A DNA stretch of 64,000 nt. It comes from Epiperipatus broadwayi. Lineage: Eukaryota; Onychophora; Udeonychophora; Euonychophora; Peripatidae. Location of the stretch: contig JAQFVV010006506.1 of the NCBI GenBank assembly GCA_028023455.1, positions 1 to 64,000 of the forward strand, read 5' to 3'. A program made the position numbers and the translations under genes. Positions 15,299 to 31,420 of the stretch are shown here, piece after piece. Every line of letters begins with the position of its first letter. The first letter of the stretch is position 1. Below the pieces are notes generated by a model. The model was not told the origin of the DNA and ran no database searches. It worked only from the letters and a program-made list of their open reading frames with translations.

Positions 15299-17118
15299 AA
15301 TGAAAATATGAGTAAAAATATTGAGTCTCTTAATGAAAACCTAAATAAAACAAATATAAGATTAGAATCTTTTAGTGAAAATATGGACAAAAATAGTAAT
15401 GAAATCAGAACTTGTGTAGAAAGTATGAATCAAAAACTTAATGAAACCTGAAAGACGGTAGAAGATTTTAAGGTGGAAGTACAAGACAAATTTAATAATT
15501 TGGATTTGAAATTTGATAGCAATGAAAAAAGTCATTGGTTCTTTAAAGAAGGAAATAGAACACATAGATTATAAAAATCAGGAATTGCTAAAAAATAAGT
15601 TTACTGAATTTTCTGAGAATACTATAAAGGGTTTGAGCAAGAAAATAGAAGAATCTATCAATCAGTGTCAGATAAACAATAGCAACTTAAATCAGAAGCT
15701 TAATAGTAATAAATCAGATGTTGATCGCAAAATTGGTGAAATAAAAGATCATATAGATGAAAGTATTAAAATTGTTAAGGAAGAGATAGTGCAGACCAGA
15801 ATAATTGTGAAAAATGAAATGGAGAAAGAATTAGTAAAGAAGTTCAAGGATTTGATAGTGCAAACTAGGAGACATGTAAAGGAAGAAATAGAACAAGATT
15901 TGGTTGAGAAATTAAAAGATCTTGGTATTCAGAAAGATGATGAACATAAGTATAGATCTAAAGTTGGTGAGAATATGAAGTGTTTACAGAAAGATGTAAA
16001 AGAAAAGGCACATATGTTGGAAAAGAATAATAATGAGTGTAGAGAAATAGTAGATCAAAACTTGGATAAGTTTAAAAATGAACAGAAGTTATATGTAGAA
16101 CAAGTGATTGGACAGATAAATTTCGAAGAAAAGTTGCAACAAGTGTATGAACAAATGGAGGAGATTAAGTCCATAAGTAATAAAACTTTAGAGTTAGGCA
16201 AAGAAAAAGTATTGAGTAGTAAATATGAAGACTGTATAACTCCATCCCCAATAGATAAAATAGAATGTATAAGAAAAGGTGAGGATAACCAATTAGAACA
16301 TACTAATGTTAAAGAAATAGACAGAAGACAAGTTAGGGAAAATATTAGTTGTGACGGAGGTTCGAATAGCTCGATGGCATTACATTTCATGAAGGTCAAA
16401 CCATTTAGAGGAGACTATACCGAAAACCCATCTGATTTTCTGAATAGTTTGGATGAGCTATTTTCACTATGTGTTGTAACAGAAAAGGAAAAATTAGCCA
16501 TCTGTAGTAATCATTTAGGTGGCACTGCCAAAGACTGGTGGCAGTCACTCTTTGAAAGGCCAAATACTTATGGCAACTTTAGATATTTAATTTTAGGGAG
16601 TTTCTGGAATGCAGACAAACAGGATAGTATTAGGTTCCAGATAACTCAAGAAAAATATCACTCTAGCAAGGGCAGTTATACTAGTTTCTTTCGAAGCCAG
16701 GCTGTCTGATTGAAAATGCTTACTGCATGTCCATTATCTGAAGGGCATATAGTCAGGATAGTATGCCATAATTTGCCCAGAAATGTGGAGCAATTATTAA
16801 TTGCAGCAGACTGTTATTCGATAGAAGATGTGTCAGATATTAGACGCACTTGAAATCACTGAAACATCTTTAGACAGTAGATTCAAAGCAAATAGGGAAA
16901 GAAATAATTATCCATTATCAAATATTAACATTAACAATAATAGTCAAAGATTTCAAGCAGGTTTTAAGAGGATATATAATTCTAGAGATAGAGATAGGGT
17001 ATCTCCCTATGTTAAGAAAGCAGTTAGATTTGATAAATCTAGGAGTAGGGTAGAGGTACAAAATAGTCAACCTTCTACTAGTGGTATTACTACAATTTTA
17101 AAAAAGACCAAATGTTAA
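15299..17118 (+). pseudogene. gag: gag of the Gypsy-type element, coiled-coil rich, broken
   Basis: This encodes the capsid-type protein that would package element RNA. From 15299 a frame reads heptad-like repeats (NENMSKNIESLNENL) until a TGA near 15450. A shift near 15515 leads into the longest piece, 15513-16709, which has no ATG at its upstream edge. Residues 1 to about 280 of that piece are charged coiled coil (Lys/Glu/Ile rich). From about 290 there is a capsid-like domain with FRGDYTENPSDFLNSL and AKDWWQSLF, as in Ty3/Gypsy gag (P-F-G...F...A..WW). A TGA at 16707 and a further shift separate the tail (to 17118), which is Arg/Lys-rich (RDRDRVSPYVKKAVRF). I see no CCHC zinc knuckle, so RNA binding may have relied on the basic tail. 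The long N-terminal coiled coil is unusual for a gag. Confidence 0.8.
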
Positions 17119-17151
17119 AACAAGTGAGAAAAAGTTAAACTGAAAAGGTCT

Positions 17152-17734
17152 TTGTGTATTAGTTCCTCTTTGCAAGGACCCGGTGCTAACAAAATGGGGA
17201 ACGATCAGATGTGGATGCTAAATACTTTACATTTAGACATTGATTTTTTAGAATCCTTTACTATAGGTGAACCGCCTATAACATATCAATGTCCGGTTGT
17301 AATTTTAAATATTGAAAATATAAAAGTTGAAGCATTGATTGACTCTGGAAGCCAAGGTTCCATATTATCAGAGTCAACTTATAAAAATCTGGTATACATA
17401 AAAGGTGATATATCTTCATTGCCAGTAAAACAAATACAAGTAACTCTGGCAAATGGAAAGAGAATGAAATTAACAAATAAACAAGTTTGGATTACCTTCA
17501 AAATTAATAACACAGAGTTTGGGCATGTTTTTTCTTATTATGCCTGGATTGATACATGAAGCCATAATAGGTGCTGACTTCATGATTTTAAATGATTGTC
17601 AAATAGATTTTTATAACAAAATTTTTACTTGTAAGAAGGAAAGGCTTAATCAATTACTATGCATCCATAATACATTGATTGATGCTAGCATAAAAGCAAA
17701 AATTGAACAATTTATGCAGTCGATTCTAAATTAA
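17152..17734 (+). pseudogene. Retropepsin-like protease of the Gypsy-type element
   Basis: This is an aspartic protease that would process the Gag-Pol polyprotein. The first piece (17152-17559) has VEALIDSGSQGSILSE, carrying the catalytic D-S-G (the DTG/DSG of retropepsins), with a preceding beta-strand phrase. The frame shifts near 17540. The second piece continues with EAIIGADFMILNDCQIDF, matching the usual (I/L)LG.DFL...D-F second-lobe motif. Catalytic DSG is intact, but the shift between the two motifs would prevent a whole enzyme. It lies between gag and RT, as expected. Confidence 0.8.
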
Positions 17735-17824
17735 GTGATAAATTATATCAATTAATGTATAGCTTTAAAAGCATTTTTTTCTAAAATCCCTGGTATAATA
17801 GATGGATATACCCATCACATTAAA

Positions 17825-18415
17825 TTGAAGTGTAATGATCCTTTCCATCAAAAGATGTACCCGATCCCTTACCATTATAAGGACAAGGTACAGAGTCAAA
17901 TAGACATGATGCTAGAGTGGGAAATAATAAAAAAGTGCCCTTCTCCTTACGTAAACCCATTGGTTATTGTAAAGAAGAAGGATGGCAATATTAGGGTATG
18001 TTTGGATGCTCGCATGTTAAATACTATAACTGTGCCAGAGCATGACATTCTTCCACCTGTACATGAGCTCCTAAATAAGTTTCATAAGAGGTCAATTTTC
18101 TCTACATTTGATTTAACAGCTAGTTATTGGCAAATACCGTTACATGAGAATGATCAGCAATACACAGTATTTTGTTTTCAAGGCCAGTCGTATGTTTTCA
18201 CACGGATGCCTTTTGGTCTCACTAATAGCGATGCTGGCTTAATCAGATGTTTGGACATGATTTTTTCAAAGCAATTAAAGGAAAAAATTGTCATGTATGT
18301 GGACAATATCATCAGTGCTTCTGACAGTTTAGAAGAGCATCTCCAACACTTAGAAATATTTTTTAATGAATGCGTTATGAAAAATGTCAAAATTAATTTG
18401 AAAAGTGTTCAATAG
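17825..18415 (+). pseudogene. pol: Reverse transcriptase N-terminal part, active site altered
   Basis: Fingers and palm of a Ty3/Gypsy RT. Visible in order: SPYVNPLVIVKKKDG (block 1), RVCLDARMLN (block 2), FDLTASYWQIPL (block 3 with the first catalytic Asp), FTRMPFGLTNS (block 4), and MYVDNIISAS (block 5). Block 5 is normally Y-x-D-D; here the second Asp is Asn, which should abolish metal binding. Block 4 normally continues NAPA-F but reads SDAGL. The frame ends at a TAG at 18413 and continues in another frame in the next feature. The enzyme would have copied element RNA to cDNA in the particle; this copy is dead. Confidence 0.9.
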
Positions 18416-19224
18416 CAGCTAAAGAAATTACTTTTCTGGGACATTTAATAAATGAGAATGGCATCCAGCCCCATCCAGAAAAGATTGCAGCTATTCAACG
18501 CTTCCCCATACCAAAAACTGTAAAGCAACTTAAAACTTTTTTTGGGTTGTGTAATTACTACAACCACTTTTATCAAAATTTTTCTGAGGACACTCTACAT
18601 TTATCCAAATTGCTAAAAAAAGCTGAGAAGTGGAAGTGGACCACTAATCATGATAGTGAATTTAATTTGATTAAAAATAAATTTTTAAAACACGTAATTT
18701 TAATATATCCTGATTTCAATAAAACATTTTATGTGCAAACAGATAGCAGTTACTATGGTCTGGGTGTAGTGTTATATCAACTCGATGAGGATCAGGTACC
18801 TCATGTATTGTACTTCTTGAGCAGACATCTGAGAGGTGATGAGTTGAACTACACTATAACTGAAAAAAAAACACTAGCTGTTGTCTGGGCTTTACAGAAA
18901 TTAAGGCAATTTTTATTAGGTTCTAGTGTGATTGTATTGACCTCCCATAGAAGATTACAGTTTTTAAATAAAAGCTACCTCAGTAATGAGAGACTTATTA
19001 GGTGGAGCTTATATCTCCAACAGTTCAATTATAGAGTACTCTATATTGAAGGGAGACAGAATATTTCTGCTGATATTCTTAGTCGCCACCCTATCTGTTT
19101 AATATCAGAAAATCCCAATAGTCAAAATATAATTGTAAGTAACCTAGATTTGGTTAGGGATGAATCTATAGCTGATGATTATAATAATCTCTATGATTCA
19201 GAGTCAGGATATCAGATTAAATAG
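18412..19224 (+). pseudogene. pol: RT thumb/connection and RNase H
   Basis: This continues RT after a one-base shift. The start reads IAAKEITFLGHLINENGI, then FFGLCNYYNHFYQNF (RT block 7 and connection). RNase H follows with FYVQTDSSYYGLGVVL (first Asp), TEKKTLAVVWAL (Glu) and ISADILSRHP, the A-D-x-L-S-R that marks Ty3/Gypsy RNase H. The phrase usually written TDH is TSH here, so one acidic residue is lost. No stop interrupts this stretch. It ends by frameshift into integrase around 19200-19224. Confidence 0.88.
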
Positions 19225-20392
19225 GATCATGACTATCTTAAATAATCATGATAATATAAACAGTAAAAATAAATGTGTTAAAATGATTTTTAGAAAGTAT
19301 AAAATTTATCAAAATTTGCTTATGTATAACATAAATTTTTATCAAGGGGAGTCATGGAGGATAGTTGTTCCTAACTCCATGATTGATATACTGATCATGT
19401 ACATTCATAGTAGCTATGGGCACTATGGTGCACCAAAAATTATGTATGTTTTAAAATCGATATTTTTTTGGAATAAAATGTATAAATGCGTAATTAAAAA
19501 GATTAAAACATGTAATATATGTCAAAAATCTAAACATTGCAGTAAATCTTACATGGGAATTATGCAGCCCATTATTCCAGATCGGACTAATGAATTATTA
19601 GCGATCAATTTTTATGGACCCCTTCCACCATTTAATCATCAGAAATTTATTCTTGTAACATATGATGTATTTAGTAAGCTAGTCTCAGCCTATCCTGTAC
19701 CTAAAACCAGCACTCATTATGTAATCAAATGCATGCTTGATTACCAATTCTCTTTAGTTGGAAAGCCAGAAATAATTCTTACTGATCATGCAACTGCTTT
19801 TATATCTGGTAGATGGAATGCGTGGATTCGAATTCAACACCTCAAACATATTATGAGCTCCATTAGAAACCTGCAGTCTAATCCCTGCAAACGTGTTATG
19901 CGGGAGCTCAGTAGATTATTCAGGGTTTATGTAGCTGATGATCATAAACAATGGGTTCATAAACTCTCTGAGGTTGTTAATTATATAAACAGTACTTGCA
20001 ATGAATCCACAGGTTTTACACCTTTCCATCTACACTATGGCAAACATGAAAATTTACTAATTCAAACACCTATACCTATGATAAGAGAACCAATAAATAT
20101 AAATCAATATATAAATCAAGCTAAAGTAAAGCTACATATTATGAGTGCTAAGAGAGTAAAAAATCCCATAATAGACCACATCCATTCAAAGTTGATGATT
20201 TAGTTCTTGTTAGATCACCCCATATTAGCAACCTTCAAAGAAATCAATTTAAGAAATTTCTTGAGTTATACAAGTGTCCATATAAGATTTTTAGCAAAGT
20301 AGGAGAAAATGCTTTCATGTTGACTGCACCAGATGGTGAAAAAGGGACATACAATGCTAGGAGTCTAATCACATATCCATCAGAAGTGTAGA
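19175..20392 (+). pseudogene. pol: Integrase of the Gypsy-type element, catalytic residues altered
   Basis: Would insert the cDNA into the genome. It has the N-terminal HHCC zinc module (HSSYGHYG, then CNICQKSK). In the core, LLAINFYGPLP has Asn where the first catalytic Asp of DD35E is expected. EIILTDHATAF keeps the second Asp. SNPCKRVMREL has Lys where the catalytic Glu (N-P-x-E-R) is expected. With two of three acidic residues gone it cannot act. A stop at 20201 is followed in another frame, to 20392, by a C-terminal module (YKIFSKVGENAF, GTYNARSL) that resembles the GPF/GPY-type tail. No chromodomain is visible. Confidence 0.88.
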
Positions 20393-20585
20393 AATTTTTT
20401 CTAGTATTACTAGTTGAGATTCTGAGTGTAATGTCCAAATATTTTATAAGTTCGTATTAAAAACAGTATATTCTTTTATATTCCAGTAGTACAAGATAGA
20501 ATTTGGTTATAGCAAATGATAAAGATATTAATTATCAATAGATAGAGTAAATATTAAGATAGATGTTTAATTTAAAATTTTTATT

Positions 20586-20601
20586 GGAAGGAGGAGGCTA
20601 C
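20586..20601 (+). other. Polypurine tract
   Basis: ggaaggaggaggctac lies directly before TGTGCC of the 3' LTR. In LTR elements this position primes plus-strand DNA synthesis. Confidence 0.75.
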
Positions 20602-21659
20602 TGTGCCTTTTTCTATAGGTCAGTAATAGTTCATAACATCAATTACTAAAAAAAATAAATTTTAGAATATGTTCTTTTAATACATTAATTATAGTTTGTT
20701 GATTATATTTTTAAAGTACAATTTGAGGTTAAAGCAAATACATAGTATATAAAATTATAGCGAATTATTTAAAAATAGTTATGTAAAGCTTTAAATATTG
20801 TTGCACATGGTTGTAAAAGCTGGCCATATTAAATAACACAGCTATAAATAATTAAAAGTATATTTAATAAGTTCGATTTTGATAGTTTAAAACTTGTAGT
20901 AATAAATGTTATATTTTAAATTTATAAAGTCATATTTAATAAGCAAAAAATAATATCGTACATTTTAAAAATAAACATTTTGATGGTGAGAATTGTATTT
21001 AATTCTACATTTTCTAAATTGTTTTTCCAAATTTTATAATTATTTTATATTATATAATAAGTGTATCAATTATAGAAATCTAGGCAGAGAAATAGATTGA
21101 AAATTGTCTGTTGAAGTTATTAATCATGTGACTTGTATACTAATAATTTCAAACACATGCTTATTTGTATTTAAAGTAACGAAGTTTAAAATATTTTAAA
21201 AGTTATATTATAGAATTGGATAGAATTATTGCCTATCATAAAAGCAAATAATAATAAATATTAAGTTAACTATCGTATGTAATGTTTTAAATAATGTAAT
21301 AAAGATGAATACAGTTAATAAAAAAATTAAATATTTTGTTTAAATAAAAATAGATAAATGGAATAGGTTATTAAAATTATTTTAAAAGTTATTTTAAATG
21401 TTTAAATAGTTTTAATAAAATAATAATTGAAGTAAAAGTGGAATTTTAAAATAACATTTTTAAAATTTTATTACGTCATAATTTCTAATTTTGAAATTCA
21501 ATTCTTCTTGAAATTGAAAATATGTAAATTTGTTCTCAAGCTAAAGTAAGAATTAACCAATAGAAATAGGTATTCTTACAGACTATAAATATGATTTGCA
21601 CAGGGTATTGGGGGAGATTAATAATGTATTGAAACCGGAGAAAGGTAAATTATAACTAT
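20602..21659 (+). repeat. 3' LTR of the Gypsy-type element
   Basis: Begins TGTGCCTTTTTCTATAGG and ends near gaaaggtaaattataactat. It aligns end to end with 14219-15280. Confidence 0.9.
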
Positions 21660-23700
21660 CAAAAAGATAGTATTTTTAAAATTTTTATTTTAGTCAATTT
21701 TTTTTTGGTACTTTCTTATCATTTATTTTGCAAAAACTAATTGATAATTTTAAAGAAGTATTTTGCAAAAGGAAAGTTTAAAAAAAAATTATATATTTAG
21801 AAACTTCGTGGAGATGATTTTTTAATTTTTTAAAAGTTACTTGCCAATAGTATTTTATCTGAAGTTTAACCTAGACTTCACAATAGAGATGGATATACTA
21901 CGAAATAAAATGGATATAAATTGTATTACTGTAAAAATGTTTGGAATATTTGTTGATACAGCTTTATTAATGCATAACTGAAGAACTGTTTTGGTACATA
22001 AAAAAACACAGCTTGGACATCATACAGAGTCTAATGAAAAAATTGGAGATGCATTATTATTTAGATAAGTTTATCCAAGATTTATTTTTTTAAAAGTAGT
22101 AATAAGACAAATATATCTTATGAATCGTTTATATAATATGATATTCAAAGGAGTAAAATGTTATATCCTTTCTGAAGGTAACATTTTTAAAAAATATTTT
22201 CAAGAATTTAAGAAAGAACCCAGGAGAATATTTTATAGAAGCATTTTTGATATTAAAACATCCAGTCTTAGAATTATTTAAATATGTATTTAGAAAAGAT
22301 TTGTTTAAAAGTACTTGAAGTTTTTTTTTTTTTAAAGTGATATAGAAAAATACCAAATGAAAGTTTAAATGTATCAAGAAGGAAACATATATAAAAAAAG
22401 TGAACTCATAGTTGAATAAAAGATGGATCCATGGAAATACAAATAGTACTTAAAAGTTTATCAAATATTTTTAAAGTTAAATTAGATATATTTATGCATC
22501 GGATATGCAGAGAATATTGGTAGAGAAGATTAAGAAGCTTCACGGGATTAATTAATATTATGATTTAATAATTATCATCCTAAATACTAAAACCAAGGAT
22601 TATTTTCTATAAATTTTACTAAATGGATTAATAATTATTTTTATTTTAAACTTTAATGCACTTGGAAGAGAACATTTTTAAAAACTCTAGAGAAAATAAT
22701 AAACATTTTGGACTTATCAGGAACTATCATCAAGAAAATATGTAATTATAGTTTTGATTCTTTTTATTTTATTAACCTAGATTAAATCTAAATTTTTATA
22801 TAAGATTAGGAAAAACATAAAAACATTAATTTATTAATATTAAAATTTTATAATATAACAATCTAATAATTTAGCTAAAATATTTTAATATAAAGTGTAT
22901 GGGTGTGAATTTTTTTTATATCTGCAATGCTCAAGTGGATAAAGGAAGCCTACTGAACACAATGACTAGATAAAGGTTATTGGTAATAATAATAACTATT
23001 GATAATTTATAATGTATATATTTTTTTATTTTATTTAGATCATCCATAAATTGGAAGAATGAAGTGTAAAGGTTTTTTATTTATATGTACCGCATTTCAT
23101 ACAACATTTTAAAAAACATTATGAGATAGGATTGATTTGAAAATATGCATACAACGATTTTTTTTTTATTAGTAATATAATCCAACATAACAAATAATTA
23201 TGTGATTCTTTTAAAATTTTCATGTTATTGGATATTCAAATATTGTCTAAGTAGATTGTATATGATTAGACATATAGAATAATGAAGTAAGCAGACTTTT
23301 CTTGTGGAACAGCTAGATTGTTTAACTATTAATGAATTTTATTTATGGGTTCGTAAATGCAGATAGATATTTATCGATGTAAGATGTGGAAAATCTTGAG
23401 AAATAATGTTGAGATACTGGCTTGGAAGTACTTAGTGAACAGGAAACCAAGATGATGTTTTTAAGAAATAGGATGTTATAAGGAATAGAAATAATATTTA
23501 GTCTTTATGTGAATATCAGCATAGTTAACAAAGCCCTATGACTGATACTATGAGTTTGTTATTTGTAATAGTAATAAATGGGGGGATAGTGTCTATATAG
23601 CTTTTATGCCTATAAAATTAGATTCTGATTCAGATCAAAGCTGAAATATACAATTATTATGGTGGAATGAATTGATGATTGGAAGTCAGACTTTAGATAC
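21660..23700. other. Non-coding stretch resembling 46.73-48.43 kb
   Basis: Several phrases recur in the same order after the LTR at 45.83 kb: atggatccatggaaa (22422 and about 47374), atgcatcgg (22495 and about 47429), a-ggaaaccaagatg with ttttt-aagaaata (about 23440 and 48280), and a tcgatgtaa phrase (about 23375 and 48223). No reading frame is sustained. It is either decayed internal DNA of a related LTR element or duplicated flank. Confidence 0.4.
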
Positions 23701-29710
<6,010 letters not shown>

Positions 29711-29752
<42 letters not shown>

Positions 29753-29760
29753 AAAATATG

Positions 29761-29795
<35 letters not shown>

Positions 29796-29814
29796 TTCCA
29801 TATTTTATTGTTAA
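29711..29814. repeat. (TA)n arrays with a TA-centred palindrome
   Basis: A TA array (29711-29748) precedes the arm acaataaaatatgg (about 29748), a second TA array, and the opposite arm ccatattttattgtt (29799-29813). The arms are exact reverse complements over about 14 bp. Confidence 0.85.
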
Positions 29815-31330
29815 TTGCTATTATTAAATGAACCAATGAATTGTGTCATTCATTTTATATATTTCTATTGTAATTTTAACTTAAAGATATATGTAATTCA
29901 TTGGAATATCTAAATAAATTATAAAATAAGAAAAGGGAGAGGAAGAAAATATGAATTTTAATGTTTCAATATAATTAAATAGAAATAATTGCGGGGAGTG
30001 GACTTACTTTTAAACAATTAGATTTAGCTTATTTATTACTTCAGCTATGTTTGATTAGATAGCAATCCACTATGTGCAGGAACACAGAAGAAATAAAAAC
30101 ATTTTTTATCTAAATGAGCTATTATTTATAAAGTAATCAAATCTACTAACCAGCTTAATGATTTGGTCATTGTATGTATGTGTTTTGCCATTAAATAATG
30201 GTAGTTATTTATTTTATCATCCATGTGCAGGATTCTGAAAGTATAGTATAGCTCAAGTTTGTTTCCCTATTAAATTTATTCCATCCGCAACATGCAGGAT
30301 TGTTTTCATTAGAAATAAAGTATATAAGAAAGTGTTCTGAATAATTTTTGTTATTGTCTGCTACATGCAGGACTCATATTAAGGAACTTTTAATATTCAA
30401 ATATAGTTAACTCTGGTTAAATTGTTATTTTAACTGAAACAAAGTTATAAATCATCACAAGTAGAAAGGTGAAGGTCTTTTTTTTTTTTTATGAAACACG
30501 TGCATACCATGTCCAATACACATTATATTTTCACAAATAAATTTATTTCAAATTTTGGTTTAAAGTGGAAGCAAGGGAGAAACTCAGATAATTGCTTCAC
30601 ATTTATGAAACTATTCAAAAAATATACACTTGAGTTTTAATTAATATTTTTTGTGTGTGTGAGTTTATTTTTTCTTTGTTTTGTAAATATTTATATTATC
30701 CTAGAAGGCTTAATAAATTGAACATCTAATTTTAAAGTATAGGCTTGTACTGTGCATTTGATAATGGTATTATTGTTCAACCTTCCCAGTTAATGAAGCA
30801 ACAAACCTCCTTCCCGAGATAAAGTGTAGGTCGTGAGCTTGGTAATTTACTTTGAGAAAATACTACAAATAACTAAAAAATTGACTTTGTGTAAGGTTTA
30901 TGATTATTATTGCATACTAATTGTGTGACAATTATTAAAAATCAAGAATATATACTATCATATTTATATTCTACAAAAATGTTTTATGTTTAAATATAAA
31001 GGGTTATATGTTTCTGAAAAATGTTGCCATAAAAATTACAGTGGTAACAAGCATGAACTGAAAAGTATAAACGTTTAGAATACACCATAACTTACATTTG
31101 GTTAGAAAATATAAAAATATCATAAAAATGACTACAAATTTCTAACATTTTAAAGCATAAGTTGATAGATTTAGCAGATACTGATAATTTTCATTCATAA
31201 TTTAAATCAAAAGATAATTCATTTATTTTGCACATTCTATCTCTTTTTCAAAAAAGCTGAATAAAAATAGTGGTTTTTTTTAATTGAAATCTTATTTTTG
31301 AAATAACTGTGAAAAATATATATGAATTAT

Positions 31331-31333
<3 letters not shown>
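29815..31333. other. No gene seen; weak spaced repeats at 30.07-30.38 kb
   Basis: A short phrase like catgtgcaggat recurs near 30068, 30219, 30285 and 30360 at uneven spacing. The rest is A+T-rich without a frame. Confidence 0.35.
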
Positions 31334-31364
<31 letters not shown>

Positions 31365-31378
31365 TATATATTTATATA

Positions 31379-31417
<39 letters not shown>
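31334..31417. repeat. (TA)n, imperfect
   Basis: Two TA runs joined by a variant with tttatatattttt. It ends at TTGTAACCC. Confidence 0.95.

Positions 31418-31420
<3 letters not shown>

Larger units (their letters stand above)
14219..21659 (+). mobile_element. Ty3/Gypsy-type LTR retrotransposon, inactive
   Basis: The element is about 7.4 kb with two LTRs of about 1.06 kb. Its internal order is gag, protease, reverse transcriptase, RNase H, integrase, the Ty3/Gypsy order. A polypurine tract precedes the 3' LTR. There is no envelope-like frame after integrase. The coding region has several frameshifts and stops and changed catalytic residues. In the parts I aligned by eye the LTRs differ at roughly one base in twenty, so the insertion is old. 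No target-site duplication was recognised: the left flank is (TA)n, the right flank starts caaaaag. No TGG primer-binding start was seen after the 5' LTR. Confidence 0.9.

Noticed and set aside
20393-20601. Envelope-like gene after integrase
   Set aside because: Only about 200 bp lie between integrase and the 3' LTR, with no frame.
21660-23700. Second pol gene behind the 3' LTR
   Set aside because: No RT, RNase H or integrase motif in any frame.
30060-30380. Tandem array based on catgtgcaggat
   Set aside because: Spacing is uneven (about 150, 66 and 75 bp) and similarity outside the word is weak.
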